The notes: a model not told the origin generated them from the letters alone. Positions 31,266 through 44,360 are shown, numbered from the stretch's first letter. The stretch: DNA of 64,000 bases from Flabesymbios commensalis (GCA_964017125.1 OZ024916.1:2918817-2982816), one strand, 5' to 3'. Numbers and translations: made by a program.

Positions 31266-31556
31266 GGCTGGCCCCGATGGCTCATTTTGGTTGGTTGTGG
31301 CTCGAAACTCAGAGGTACTGGGAGCAAATTCCGTTCGGGTGGGATGTTTGTCATCGTGGTTGAGTATATCATGAGTATATACTCCATGAGTATATACAGT
31401 GCTCCAAACTGTTAAAAGGCTTACAGTGTGCAGTGTTGTTTAAGGTGCTGTGCACTATAAAGAACCCTTGGAAGTCCGGGCTTCGGGCTTCCTTCTGTCG
31501 CGATATTGCCATGATTGTGCAAACAGCAACATAAAGCCATATACACTCACTCGCTA
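31266..31556 (+). mobile_element. tRNA-derived SINE, family 1, second copy
   Basis: The head TGGCCCCGATGGCTCAT, the body with CTGTGCACTATAAAGAACCC and CTTCCTTCTGTCGCGATATT, and the end CATAAAGCCATA match the 4.2 kb copy. The B-box region is degenerate (GGAGCAAATTCC). A short internal duplication of ATGAGTATATAC sits mid-element. Confidence 0.85.
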
Positions 31557-31661
31557 TGATAGCCTGGGATGATAACCTAAACTACAGGTAACAGTACCTG
31601 GGGGGTGTTACCACGGGGCTAGATTGACATGAAATAGGCGGGTGGGTCACCTACCGTCAAT

Positions 31662-31855
31662 CATACACCTGCCGCGTGCTCTACACCCGGGGCACCTGTA
31701 AGAGCTCCCCTCAGACATGTGGTCTAAAGGCTCGAACCCCGTGTCTCTGGGTTAGGAATCTAACACACAACATACACCTGCTGTATACCTAGGGCACCTA
31801 CAACCTCTCAGCCATGTCTGGCTCGAACCCCGTGTCTACCCCTGGGTAAGACATA
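31662..31855 (+). repeat. Two diverged tandem units of about 100 bp
   Basis: CATACACCTGCCGCGTGCTC and CATACACCTGCTGTATACCT start the two units; both contain GGCTCGAACCCCGTGTCT. That phrase resembles a B box, but no tRNA fold follows. Confidence 0.65.
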
Positions 31856-31866
31856 ACCTATTTGAA

Positions 31867-32067
31867 CCTTACAACGCTGAAATATTTTTGTATAAACCAT
31901 GGAGACCGAAGGTTTTCCGATCATTTTGAAATCATCATAAATATCTAAGTTAGCTCTTTCCGCTTCATTTGAATACCTGTATGCAATGGGCTTACAGCCA
32001 TTATAAATGTTTAATTCTTTCAGTGTGGAGATTCTGACGTTTAAAGTCGGTCCCCGCACTGAAAGGG
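31867..32067 (+). mobile_element. Family B element
   Basis: Left end CCTTACAACGCTGAAATA, body with TTTGAATACCTGTATGCAAT, right end CCCGCACTGAAAGGG followed by TTAA (32068-32071). The central palindrome is shortened. Confidence 0.8.
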
Positions 32068-32489
32068 TTAATAGACATATTTTACTTTTGGATATATTTG
32101 TCAACTGAGCAGACGAAAATGGAAGTGAATTTCGTGTCTTTCTTCAATAAACCGACCTGGCAGCGACTAACTCACCATGCACTGTGCATGAAAAAAAACT
32201 ATAATTCTGACAAATGTCTGTATTACGGGCAATCTATTTAATTCTCGGTTATAGCCGCTATAACGGAAATAGTTTTGTTTATATCACCTAATTACCCCCA
32301 TCAAAAAATATTTTCAATCAACAGCGGGAATCTAATTCAGCTGCAGTAACATGATTTGATTTGTGTTTTTTCCTCTTCGGGAGTGAAATATGACAAGGCG
32401 TTACAGCGTATGGCAGCCATCTGTTACAGTGAAATAACTCGGGGAATAAGGTGTTTTAAAAATATACGTCACGGAGCGAGAACACGTAT

Positions 32490-32701
32490 CCCTCACAACA
32501 CTGAATCTGTGTGTATAAGCCATGGAGGAGAGGGTATTTTTCAATTTAAAATCATCATAAATGTCTCAGTTAGCTATTTCTGCTTCATTTGAATAATGGG
32601 TCTACGACCACTATTAATTGTTTTTCAGTTCGGTGATCGTCTTTGAGACGTCTAAATCTGACTTCTAGACGTCAAATTTTGACGTTTTAAGTCTGAAAGG
32701 G
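32490..32701 (+). mobile_element. Family B element
   Basis: Left end CCCTCACAACACTGAATC, body with ATCATCATAAATGTCTCAGT, right end AAGTCTGAAAGGG followed by TTAA (32702-32705). Confidence 0.8.
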
Positions 32702-32730
32702 TTAAACATAGAATAAATATGCTAAGCAAT

Positions 32731-32796
32731 ACAATACGTTGATCCACTGTTGGTTTAATGTTGAACCAGCGCCGGACACGCGGGCCCATGCAACAG
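32731..32796. mobile_element. Family A fragment
   Basis: ACGTTGATCCACTGTTGGTT, then GAACCAGCGCCGGACACGCG. Confidence 0.6.
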
Positions 32797-32829
32797 TACA
32801 CAATAATTGGGTCAAAGTTCCGTTTTTGC

Positions 32830-33396
32830 TGCTTTAGGATAACGTGCATAACGGGCGGTCCATGCAATTTAAATTTCCATCAAATCTGAAGGCCTTTCTA
32901 TTCCATGTTCTTTATATGAGAAAAATGTTCCTCGAAAAACGGATTAAAAAATGCATAGAGCAGATTTTTGTAGATTAGTAGAATAACTTATGTTTTTGCC
33001 AGATGCCAAAACCTGAATGTAGGTTCTGCAAAATTACTGATTTAAAAATAATGTCCCTCCTGGATTTTAGCCATTAACATTATTACTCACTGTTACACTA
33101 ACGTCATTGTATATTTTAATGTACAAGTCCTACAACAAACCACAACGCTAAGACGGAGGGGGGTGGGCGGCAAATAAAGCCATACATGAAAGAGAAATGT
33201 CACATATACAGCCCACCTAATCATCCCGTGCATCAGTAAGGGAGTACACTATACGCCGTATCGCTAATACTAGATTTTATGCGAATGCAGGAAAAATACT
33301 CGAAACAAATATGAAAGTGAAAACCCGAAACCATTAAAAAAATACTCTGATTAACGATGCATGTGTTTTTTAATGAGGATTGCTGAATATTTTCAA
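32830..33396. other. AT-rich, no feature recognised
   Basis: No repeats shared with other parts; no frame of interest. Confidence 0.4.
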
Positions 33397-33590
33397 CCCT
33401 TTACACACAAGGTATTTTGGTGAATTTTCGCCCACTTGAAGTTGTGTCTCGCTGCCGCGACCCACAACTTTAAGTGGGTGAAAATTACTCATGTGTTTAA
33501 TTTGATTACAAACATTTGCAAAATGTGATGTTTAAACACTCATTTCATTCCCAATAACTGTGATTTAAACGCTAAAACAGATTATAAACA
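33397..33590 (+). mobile_element. Family C2 element
   Basis: CAACCCTTTACACAC, hairpin CGCCCACTTGAAGTTGTG / CACAACTTTAAGTGGG around TCTCGCTGCCGCGAC, body CATTTCATTCCCAATAACTG. Confidence 0.75.
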
Positions 33591-33865
33591 ATCACAGTCG
33601 TATGCTTGTCGTTCAAATGGTTGTTATTGGAGTATTGCATAATATATGTTTTTTTCTTGCTAATCAGTTGGATTATTATATCCCAGCTCACCAATACAAA
33701 CGTCAAGATATTAAGACAATTGAGTTTTGATAAAGGAGGGATGAGTGGTGGTCAGTACCGCTCTAGATTCCCCCTGAAAGATATGAGTATTCTATTATTT
33801 ATCTGTAGCTATAAATGCGAAGTTATAAATATATATGACCCATGACATGTGCATGAGGCTTCATG

Positions 33866-33976
33866 CGGCAAACCCAGAAGTAATCATGAGACATACATTG
33901 GTTAATTGTTGGGCCAGCGTCGTAGACAGTGTACCAGCATTGGCCCAACATTATTTCAATTCATCGAATTTGCTGA
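33866..33976. mobile_element. Family A element
   Basis: CGGCAAACCCAGAAGTAATC, core GGGCCAGCGTCGTAGACAGT, GCCCAACATTATTTCAATTC. Confidence 0.7.
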
Positions 33977-34164
33977 GCAGCGAATATTATATTATGCTAT
34001 ATTATATATACAGACCATGCGGTATTAATATATAATATGTGGTGTATCTGGGGACAACTATACGACGTATGTGATACGGGTCTGACTTTTATAATATCAC
34101 CAAATGTGATCTACCCCCCCCCCCCCGGGTCTCGACATGTGGCCCTGTTTTGAGGTGATCTTTA

Positions 34165-34428
34165 CCTTACAAACGCTGAAATAGTTGTTTTTAGACTATA
34201 GACACCGAAGGTTTTTTAAATTTGAAATCATCATAATTGTCTTAGTTAGTTATTTCTGCTTCATTTGAATACCTATTTTATGGGTCTATACGACTATTTT
34301 GAAATTAAAAAAAAAATTCAGTAAGCGGACCGAATTTACACGTCACGTCAGAATCTGACGTCACGTCAGAATCTGACGTCTATGAACGTCAGATTCTGAT
34401 GTCTAAATTGGATCCCGCGCTGAAAGGG
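34165..34428 (+). mobile_element. Family B element with enlarged palindrome
   Basis: Left end CCTTACAAACGCTG, body with TTTGAATACCTATTTTATGG, then four successive blocks of ACGTCAGAATCTGACGTC type, right end CGCGCTGAAAGGG followed by TCAA. Confidence 0.8.
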
Positions 34429-34488
34429 TCAAAAGGTCAACTATGAGCTAAGCTTCTAATTCACTGCATGCATGATTCTACTGGATAA

Positions 34489-34680
34489 GTCTTAACCAGC
34501 CAACCGTTAAAATGATCTTAACTATCAACTCAACATTTAAGATCGTCTTAGATAACTGCTCCTGTGGCCATGATCTCAGGCGATCTTAAAATGTAAACAA
34601 TTATTAAAGTTATTCTCAACCAGTGTACATTAATGTATCGAGTTAACATACCTTAATAATTAAGATCGTCTCAGAACAAG
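34489..34680. repeat. Interspersed repeat (family R), second copy
   Basis: Shares repeated AAGATCGTCTTAGA/GATCTTAA phrases and a TGCTCCTGTGGCC core with the copy next to SoxB1. Boundaries are approximate. Confidence 0.35.
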
Positions 34681-34779
34681 GCTGCTGGTGTCTTAATGTT
34701 GTAATCATACACTGCTAGAAATGTGTTCCTTAATAATCTAATCTTTATATAGTATAGTCTAAAAATAATCTCCAAATAT

Positions 34780-34860
34780 ACCGTCCCCTTGGATATGAAA
34801 GGGTGTATCTGCCACTTTACAAAGTGGCTGATACACCCTCTCATATCCAAGGTGGACGAT
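34780..34860. mobile_element. Family F hairpin, second copy
   Basis: CCGTCCCCTTGGATATGAAA ... TCATATCCAAGGTGGACG; stem slightly more decayed than the 28.2 kb copy but one outer base pair longer. Confidence 0.8.
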
Positions 34861-35390
34861 ATATGTTGGATATAACCCATCATATTACAGGAAATTGCAT
34901 CCCTTTGAATACGAGATACTTTTCTATTATATACCACACAAAATATTAAAAAAGACATATTCAGAGACTATTATAGTAGTCTAGTAAAAAGTCTGAATAA
35001 ATTAAATAAAGAGCAGTTAGACACTTGCTTGTGCGGCTAATTTTGACCAGTGTTACGTTTATACAGTATATTTGCAGAGGTTTTCACAAGCTTGTTATAG
35101 CGCAGCAAGTCCAATCTACTATGTTGAATATAATATAATAATGATATAATTTTGTTTTTGTATCTTAAATATATGTATTGGTCAAAAGCTAAGTAAAATA
35201 AAATAGCTGACAGTTGCGATTAATTAAAATAGACCGGACTATTTAACTTTGTATCCAAAATGAAATCAAAACTGATGAGGCCAAAATATATATGGTACTA
35301 AATTAAGAAATTACACGATTGAAAGACCAGATTAGAACAAGGAATATGTTTCTCACTTGCCGATTTTTTGCGTAGAATAAATTAATCCTT
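34861..35390. other. AT-rich, no feature recognised
   Basis: No repeats or frames of note. Confidence 0.4.
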
Positions 35391-35395
35391 TCGGT

Positions 35396-35626
35396 GCGGA
35401 GACCGTATTTAGAGGTCAGGATCTGACGTCTGGAGACGTCAGATTCTGACGTCTAAAGACGGTCCCCGCACTAGCGGTCCCAGTAAAGAATGAGAACATT
35501 TCTAATGGCCGTAGACCCATAACATAGGTATTCAAATGAAACAGAAAGACACATATGATGATTTTAAACTGAAAATAGCCCTTTGATCTCCATGGCTAAT
35601 ATGAGCATATTTCCGCGCTGTGAGGG
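35396..35626 (-). mobile_element. Family B element, first of a tandem pair
   Basis: Preceded by TTAA (35392-35395), with palindrome GACGTCTGGAGACGTCAGAT, body in reverse (CCATAACATAGGTATTCAAA), and end CGCGCTGTGAGGG. Confidence 0.8.
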
Positions 35627-35630
35627 TTTT

Positions 35631-35864
35631 AAGTCTTACAGTGCGGCGATATACTTTAGTCGTCAAAACCTGACGTCTGTAGACGTCATATTCTGACGAC
35701 TAAAGTCTATCCCCGCACTGTAAAAATTAAAATATTTTTAATGATTGTAGACCCATAACATAGGTATTCAAATGAAACAGGAAGACATGTATGATGATTT
35801 CAAATTGAAAATAACCCTTTGATCACCACGGTTTACATAAAAATATTTCATTGTTGTGAGAGCT
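35631..35864 (-). mobile_element. Family B element, second of a tandem pair
   Basis: Same orientation as its neighbour. The palindrome variant is TAGTCGTCA / TGACGACTA, whereas the neighbour has the GACGTC form; both arms carry the variant. Confidence 0.8.
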
Positions 35865-35895
35865 AAGGCATGATATTTTATTAATCTATGCTTAA

Positions 35896-36133
35896 CCCTT
35901 TAGCCGCCAAATTATTCAATCTGAATTTCCACCGACTTGAAGTTGTGTCTCGCTGACGCGATCCACAACTTCAAGTGAGTAAAAATTATTTAGATTTGAC
36001 TAGATGGAGGTCAACTGTTTTCAAATATTGCTGATTGATGTCACATTTTATCTTTAACATGTTCAAAAGGTGGTACTTAATGTGCTAATAAAAACTGAAA
36101 ACCCGAATATATGCGGCACCGGCGGTTAAAGGG
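35896..36133. mobile_element. Family C miniature element, complete, TTAA target
   Basis: Reference copy for family C (238 bp). Termini CCCTTTAGCCGCC and GGCGGTTAAAGGG match in 12 of 13 positions. TTAA lies at 35892-35895 and 36134-36137. Internal hairpin arms are GACTTGAAGTTGTG / CCACAACTTCAAGTGAG around TCTCGCTGACGCGA. No coding capacity. Confidence 0.88.
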
Positions 36134-36137
36134 TTAA

Positions 36138-36690
36138 GATTTGCATCAAATGCTGTGTCCACACATGATGTATCTAATGGTTCTGTAAACGCCTGGTCTA
36201 ACAGGCTGTCACGTGTTCAGAAAACAATCAATTTCATCATTAATATTAATAACACTACAACGGCGCCCTATCACGCGATATAGACGTTAACAGTCTTACT
36301 ACACGGGCATTTTTATCTCGTTTTCATTCATCTAAAGGTGGAAATTACGGCGTGCATGAAAACGAGCATGTAAGTGCGCTGTTCCGTGATGATCATGGTA
36401 ATTAGACTGAGAATTAGTTAAGACAACATAAAGCGCAAACACAAATTATAAAAATTATAAAACACACTTTTATCATTTTCAAAACACAACGCGGAGGCCA
36501 ATTTTAGTCTTCAGGCTGGTGTGTTTTGGCAATTAGAAAAGATTGTGTTTGATGATTTGGTGGGTTTTACGCTTTTAATGGCCTTAGTTTATCATAATTC
36601 CTAGTAATGGCCTTAGTTTATCATAACTCCTAGCAGTCTGAAAAATGGTCCCTCCTTTCCTGAAATACACATTGTACTGTGTAGAATTCT
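36138..36690. other. No gene; small duplication
   Basis: AATGGCCTTAGTTTATCATA is repeated 27 bp apart near 36577-36640. A loose hairpin CTCGTTTTCAT...ATGAAAACGAG lies at 36318-36367. Confidence 0.45.
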
Positions 36691-36784
36691 TCACAACAAA
36701 CACGATACGTAAACCAATCTTGGCTTACCATTGGACCAGTTCCTTGGACGGTGGGCCAGCATTAAACCATTATTAGTTCAAGTG
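36691..36784. mobile_element. Family A element
   Basis: ACAACAAACACGATACGTAA, then TTGGACCAGTTCCTTGGACG, GTGGGCCAGCATTAAACCAT. Confidence 0.68.
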
Positions 36785-37124
36785 TTTATTCGACGAAAAT
36801 GTCACCAATATTTAATAGGAAATCGTGGATTGTGGTATTTTAGTCAAAATATTTCATGTGGTCTGTCCTAATGCATAAACACAATCAGAAACACTACTGA
36901 GTATCTCAAACGAACAAAACACAATGGATTCTTACAATAATCGTCATTTTATTTCATTTTTATCTCTCATTTGTGAAAAACGAAAGGCGTCGCAAAGAAA
37001 TGAATCGGTATAGAATTGTGCACTATGTACAAAAAACACATTTTGTAGAATAATAATAATAATAATAATCATCATCGTCACAGGACACATTATCAAAGCA
37101 CACTGTATCAGGAAATAACCTCAC

Positions 37125-37175
37125 GGGTCACCAAAGGTCATTCATAGTTGACCTATATACGGGTCACAAGGTTCA
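37125..37175 (+). promoter_or_regulatory. Cluster of nuclear-receptor-like half sites
   Basis: GGGTCA-CCAA-AGGTCA (a DR4 arrangement) at 37125-37140, TGACCT at 37149, and GGGTCA-CAA-GGTTCA (DR3) at 37161-37175. Such spacing is known for nuclear-receptor dimers. Function here is unproven; chance is possible. Confidence 0.3.
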
Positions 37176-37195
37176 CAATAATTACTGGCATTTCA

Positions 37196-37270
37196 AATAG
37201 TTGCCCAATGTTGTTTTACTGTTGGCCCAGCGTCTGCGACACTGGGCCAACATTAAACCAACATTGACTC
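37196..37270. mobile_element. Family A core
   Basis: TGTTGGCCCAGCGTCTGCGA and CACTGGGCCAACATTAAACC: near-perfect. Confidence 0.78.
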
Positions 37271-37709
37271 CAGTTTTTTTATAAAAAAAATGACCATGAC
37301 AAGAAATTAACAACATTTACACAGAACATACTCATTCAGTGACATGATGACGTCATCATAGACTCCGTAACATGATAATGTGGGGACGTCACATATAAGC
37401 GGACATTATTTTGCCACACGTGGACAATGATTTAAGGGAGAATTCATTATCTAGTGTTTCATACCCAATATTAGACCAGCTGCCCCGAGCATTGACCAAA
37501 ATTCAAACAACGTTGTGAAAATATCTAGTATGGAATTTCAAATTATATTAAACCGTACATATATATTAAACTTCAAACATCCAATCCTCATGTTTGCGTT
37601 TGTGTGTATTTTCGTAAAAAATAAAGGTGTTGATGTCGAGAAACAATCAGTGAAATGGGTAATAAAGGGTGGCAGCAGTTGTTTAAACAATTCTGCTGTT
37701 GGATTGTTC

Positions 37710-37775
37710 GTTTCTATTTTTCGTCATTTGAAGCTGGAATTGCTGACGCAATTTCCAACTTCAAATTACGCAAAA
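37710..37775. mobile_element. Family D hairpin
   Basis: TTTTTCGTCATTTGAAGCTG, AATTGCTGACGCAATTTC, then a slightly decayed second arm AACTTCAAATTACGCAAAA. Confidence 0.7.
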
Positions 37776-38029
37776 TAATTATCTTTATGAAAAAAAATAT
37801 ATAGTTACTCACAAAAAATTATGATAATTATTGCACCTTGTAATAAAAAAATGACCAAAAACTACAAATAATATTTTGCGTCTGTCAAAACCAATACATT
37901 CGTAATCTCAATTTTTATGCGCATAAAAACACAGAAAATGAATCACAAAGATGCATTTAAATGGTTCTCGTTTAGCAAAGAGTATAATTCAGCAATAATG
38001 AATTAATGAGAAAACATTATGGGGAGAGG

Positions 38030-38205
38030 TTTAGGCCGTGGGGTGTTTGGGGCGTGTGGGGTGAGGGGATAATCCACCCCACTTAACGGCATCAGCAAAA
38101 ACGACTGTCATTTTTAGAGTCAATTGCCTCGCGGGACTAGTGCGCTCTGAGTCTGACAATATCAATTACAGGAGCCGGAGCAATCACCAACAGGCCGGCA
38201 CTGCC
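38030..38205. other. GC-richer unique patch
   Basis: GGGGATAATCCACCCC, a small palindrome, at 38054, then TCAATTGCCTCGCGGGACTA and CTGACAATATCAATTACAGG. No frame. A candidate enhancer by composition only. Confidence 0.3.
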
Positions 38206-38206
38206 G

Positions 38207-38298
38207 GCAAGCACGAAGCCTGGATATCATGCTGGTGTAATGTTGTGTCAGCGTCGCAGACGCTGGCACAACATTCCGCCAATATTGTATAAATTTCT
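38207..38298. mobile_element. Family A element, TGTGTCA/TGGCACA version
   Basis: GGCAAGCACGAAGCCTGG, core TTGTGTCAGCGTCGCAGACG then CTGGCACAACATTC. Both arms have moved away from GGGCC. Confidence 0.72.
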
Positions 38299-38604
38299 AG
38301 GGGCTTGTCCGGGTGCAGCGACATACTTATTTAACAGAAAACAAAATCAGAAATTAAACAATTTTCTAGAGCGTAAAAAATATATAAAGAAGAATTCTGC
38401 TCTGATCAAATCTTGAGTAACACTCATTTTAATGAAAATAAGTTATAACATTAAATATTTTAAAGCTATAGCGTCGCATTTCTGTAGCCTACCACATGGA
38501 TAACAATAATTTTGAAGGGTGACAATGATTTTGAATAAAATTAAAAATAAGATAGGGTATTTAATAAGTATAATTTTTACAGTAAGCATATTTGGATCTT
38601 TGCC

Positions 38605-38761
38605 CCCTAAAGCGATCCACAACTTCAAGTGGGTGAAAATTACACGTATTTGTTCAATTTGTGTGGAAAACATTTGCAAATCTTTAAGCACTCATTATAT
38701 TTCCACTAATCGTGATTGAACTGAAAACAAAGCAGAAATAAAGCGCTCAGCGACTGAAGGG
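38605..38761 (+). mobile_element. Family C2 element, 5' truncated
   Basis: Begins inside the hairpin (GCGATCCACAACTTCAAGTG), body CATTTGCAAATCTTTAAGCA, ends CGACTGAAGGG followed by TTAA (38762-38765). Confidence 0.75.
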
Positions 38762-38856
38762 TTAATTTGGATTACAATACTTTGTATTTTATTAAATCAG
38801 GCAGGTATTTTCTTTTTGCCCCGAGATTCCAATCTCAAGTAGAATAAAACACGGCC

Positions 38857-38964
38857 CGTATTTTCGTACAAGTTAATATATATCGCAGGCTACGGATTGG
38901 TCGAGATGGCCATCTCGACCAATCCGAAGCCTATACGATATATATTAGCTTATACGAAAATACG
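38857..38964. repeat. 108-bp palindrome, single copy
   Basis: Arms CGTATTTTCGTACAAGTTAA ... GGATTGGTCGAGATGG and inverse, differing at a few positions and a 2-bp indel. The centre GGCC has no loop. Confidence 0.82.
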
Positions 38965-39104
38965 TAATTGATACGTATTTATATTTATTGTTTATTGTAT
39001 ATGTTGCTTGTACTAGCTCGTTAGAGCTAATGTTATATGTTTTTACTATGTGCGACTTAAAATAAAACTTATCCATCTATCTATCAAACATTATTATCTG
39101 ATAA

Positions 39105-39290
39105 TCAAGATTATGGTGGATTCTACCTTTTCTTTTAAAATTGGGGACGAAATTTGTGTTTTAACAAGATTTGCCAATGTTTGTCCTGAAATTAAACAAA
39201 TATGTGTAAGTTTCACAGCAAGACAAGTTCAAGTGGGTCAAAATTTAATGTTGAGTTTTAAACGACGAAGCAACGTAAAAATAGTACTTC
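39105..39290 (-). mobile_element. Diverged family C2 remnant
   Basis: AAATTAAACAAATATGTGTA and GTTCAAGTGGGTCAAAATTT recall the C2 body and hairpin arm; strongly decayed. Confidence 0.45.
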
Positions 39291-39299
39291 CATTGTTTA

Positions 39300-39460
39300 C
39301 GCTAAGAGGCTTTTGCTGTCTCTATGTATGAGAAACTGCATGTAATATGTTCGGCGGTACATGAACATGCCAACATGTTTACGTTACATGTTCACACAAC
39401 GAAAGGCAAGAGTTACACGTGTTTCAAACACAATCACGTCGACGGTACAGTACTCATCTG
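39300..39460. other. No feature recognised
   Basis: ACATGTTCACACAACG and ATGTTTACGTTACATGTTCA are loosely repeated; nothing else. Confidence 0.35.
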
Positions 39461-39462
39461 CT

Positions 39463-39552
39463 GTGTACACTAATGGTGTACACTAATGATGTACACTAAT
39501 TGTGTACACATCTGGTGTACACTATTTGTTTACACAATTAGTGTACACTGAG
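39463..39552 (+). repeat. Short tandem GTGTACACTAAT repeat
   Basis: Seven to eight diverged copies of GTGTACACTAAT, the last in inverted form (ATTAGTGTACACTG). Confidence 0.85.
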
Positions 39553-39554
39553 TA

Positions 39555-40560
39555 TACAGATATATATCATGACATATACGCTAGTAAGCAGTAACATAAA
39601 TGTTTATATTCGGAATCACATTATAATAGCCGCATGGTAAAGGAATTTCGTTAATTTCTTTCAGTAAATTCTCTAACACTTTTAATGAAATTTCACAGCA
39701 CTTTTTTCCAGTGATGCGGCGACTACACCAAAAAATGTCATCCACGAATATTTGTATGGTTTAAAAGTAGCTATCCATAACATGCATGTTGCCCCTTTTT
39801 AAACTCAGTAACTTCTGATCAGAATTACATTATATGTCAAATGGGCTAGCTTCTTAATAAAGGTTCAGTATTTTTCTGTGTATAGTCGCTGTATCTCTAG
39901 AAATTAGAGCTTTCAAAATTTCAAAAAAACATTGGTTGAAAATTGACGGAGAAATCAGCGTAATTTATTCCCGGCGGTTTATGTGAATCCTGGGTGTAGA
40001 TTTCGATTCCTCGTCTTAGTGAAGGCGGGTGTGTGGCAGGCTGAACTCTGTCAATATTTGCCATTAATAATACAATTATACCTTCAAGTTCGAAATTCCT
40101 TCCTATAGCCAATGATATATTTTAAAGTAAAAGTCTTATAGGATAAATTGTTTAAATAACACAAATTATAACTGAATTTAAAATTACATAAGTACTTTCC
40201 CTTGCCTGATTTTGTGGATTATCGCATATAATATAGTGAAAACAACTAGTGGATGAGAAAGGTTCAATTGCGAGTTTACAATTTGGGATTCAATAGAAGA
40301 CCCGCTTGACCTAGAAAGATAAATCATTTAAAATGGGCGACATGACAAGGCCGGTGTATAGTTACACATAGGCATCTGTACGCCGTGAAATGATCAACAC
40401 ACGCATACAGTATGCACTATACGACATTTTAAATAATTATACTGCTCTTAAAATTCAGCACGGCCACTCAACGTACCCGTACTGAATCCAAACGAGTAAT
40501 ATAAACGAGAAATTTGATATTTAAGTATGTAAATACCCTGCTACTGAATACTGAGATGGG
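39555..40560. other. AT-rich, no gene recognised
   Basis: No repeats from the families described; short frames only. Confidence 0.4.
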
Positions 40561-40718
40561 AGGGGGGTATTTAGTTATGCTCGGTGACTGTATATATAGG
40601 GGACAAGGCGGCGAGCGAACAGACTGAAATCCGCGAAAAATAATATTAATAACATCAAGAAAATAACAAATAATTCTGTCTTGGTGCAACGGTGCGACTT
40701 TATGACACATTAACTAGA

Positions 40719-40748
40719 CCGTGTTCGCGAACACAACCGCGAACACGG
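40719..40748. repeat. Hairpin CCGTGTTCGCG
   Basis: CCGTGTTCGCG, spacer AACACAAC, CGCGAACACGG. Confidence 0.7.
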
Positions 40749-40834
40749 ACATCACACGAAATAACAAAATATTCACATTGAACAAATTAAATACAATAAT
40801 ATCAAACCCTTGCAATGCCAAAATCAGACTTTTG

Positions 40835-40894
40835 ATTTCGCACATCGCGTTTTTATCGCGGTGCGAACCGCGATAAAAACGCGAGGTGCGAAAT
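40835..40894. repeat. 60-bp hairpin, 28-bp arms
   Basis: ATTTCGCACATCGCGTTTTT, ATCGCGGT, loop GCGA, then the inverse with one mismatch. CpG-rich in AT-rich surroundings. Confidence 0.82.
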
Positions 40895-41084
40895 CGCACG
40901 ACCCTACAAATTATAAAATACCTAATTTCGCGCGCGGCACACCTGGTGCTCTAGCGACGCGGAATACTAACAGATATAATTAAGTATTAAAATTAAAAGC
41001 GTATTTTGGCAGTGAAAGGGTTCAAGCTCGGGAAACGTATAGTCGCCTCAGCTGTGTGATGCCTTAATATCTACTCACAGTAGT

Positions 41085-41185
41085 GCGTACATCTCGTGCG
41101 TACACTCGTACAGTCTCTGCGTACACTAAACAGCGTACACGTTTATTTTGCGTACACTAATCAGCGTACAGGTATATAATGCGGG
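41085..41185 (+). repeat. GCGTACACTAA repeats
   Basis: Seven GTACA units (GTGCGTACACTCGTACAG, GCGTACACTAAACAGCGTAC, GCGTACACTAATCAGCGTAC), similar in style to 39463-39552. Confidence 0.75.
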
Positions 41186-41344
41186 TGAGATTCACTTGAT
41201 ATTCTCTAATACATTTTAACAGTTCTCTCTCTATAATATTGAGACGCCCGCGGCACAACCTTCACAAAATAAACAATACTGATTGGAATGTAATGATAAT
41301 AATATAAAATAATAATAGACACTGTACCCGGTATAGGCTGATTA

Positions 41345-41783
41345 TGACGTCATGGTGACGCGGCCAGCTCGGCACGCGTCAACATGTCTCCTTTGGTTCA
41401 AGACTCCTGGAATAAGAGTCGGCATTATAAGCGTACAAAATAATAACGTTTGATTCTGATTCGTGACGTCATAGTTCTGTATCGTGACGTCACAATTGTC
41501 TGTCCAGGAATGCGTAGTACGTCACATGGTATAAGCGCTTGTGACGTCACTGGAATGTGTGTAGATATTCATGGAATGCGTTAAACGTCACTGGAATGAG
41601 TTTAGAACGTCATCGAGGGGGATGATGTGTAGAATGGAGAGAGTTCTCTGGAATGGAGTGCGAATGAGTGTAGCACGTCACTGGAATGAGTGTAGTACGT
41701 CACTGGAATGTGAGCAGATCAAATTGAAGACGTAGGTGTTCAGTGATGTGAAACTGTGACATCACAACATACTTGTGACGTCA
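41345..41783. promoter_or_regulatory. Cluster of five TGACGTCA (CRE-like) sites downstream of SoxB1
   Basis: Perfect TGACGTCA octamers occur at 41345-41352, 41464-41471, 41485-41492, 41542-41549 and 41776-41783. Between 41500 and 41720 they mix with loose repeats of CGTCACTGGAATGAGTGTAG. This is the consensus for CREB/ATF bZIP factors. The cluster lies 0.5-0.9 kb past the SoxB1 stop and could be an enhancer, part of the 3'UTR, or a decayed minisatellite that happens to contain the octamer. Confidence 0.45.
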
Positions 41784-41828
41784 CACTATATAGAGCACAT
41801 TGTAGGTAGACATCTATGTATAACAGTG

Positions 41829-41872
41829 ATTGCCCAGCCAGCACGAGACATCGACCCAATGCCGGGCTATAG
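41829..41872. mobile_element. Family A terminus
   Basis: GCCCAGCCAGCACGAGACAT, CGACCCAATGCCGGG; core absent. Confidence 0.5.
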
Positions 41873-41874
41873 AC

Positions 41875-42190
41875 TGCACCAGGGGCCCATGTGGTGAGAC
41901 AAGCTTATCCTAACTCATTCAGAGTTAGTATAAGATTTTCTCAGTGAAACTAATCTTAAAATCAAAATTATCTCAACTTTCTTTGATTTCTATTTGAAAA
42001 GTTAGGATGAATAACTTTTCTGATGGGAATAAGATAGGTTGAGATAATCTTAATTTAAAGATTCTTAAGGGCTCCTGGTGCACCATGTTCTGAGATGATC
42101 CTAAAAGTTAAGTTGACAGTTAAGTCGATCTTAACCAGTACATTGATGTAGAGGATTAGTAACTTAGGTGATAACTTAACTTTACAGATG
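41875..42190. repeat. Interspersed repeat (family R) just 3' of SoxB1
   Basis: Contains an inverted pair CTGCACCAGGGGCCC (41875) and GGGCTCCTGGTGCA (about 42068), plus AAGATCGTCTTA-like phrases shared with 34489-34680. It probably lies within the SoxB1 3'UTR or immediately beyond it. I do not recognise the family. Confidence 0.45.
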
Positions 42191-42253
42191 ACCTTCTCAG
42201 GACCCCGGTATAGGGTGAGCTCGTGCTGTGGGTACAGTCAGTGGGGGGGGGGG

Positions 42254-44360
<2,107 letters not shown>

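Noticed and set aside
31808-32104. 98-codon minus-strand frame
   Set aside because: It lies within a family B element and its flank.
40586-40660. TATA-like GTATATATAGGGG followed by GC-rich sequence, as a promoter
   Set aside because: The motif is common in AT-rich DNA, and no gene or transcript signal follows on the plus strand.
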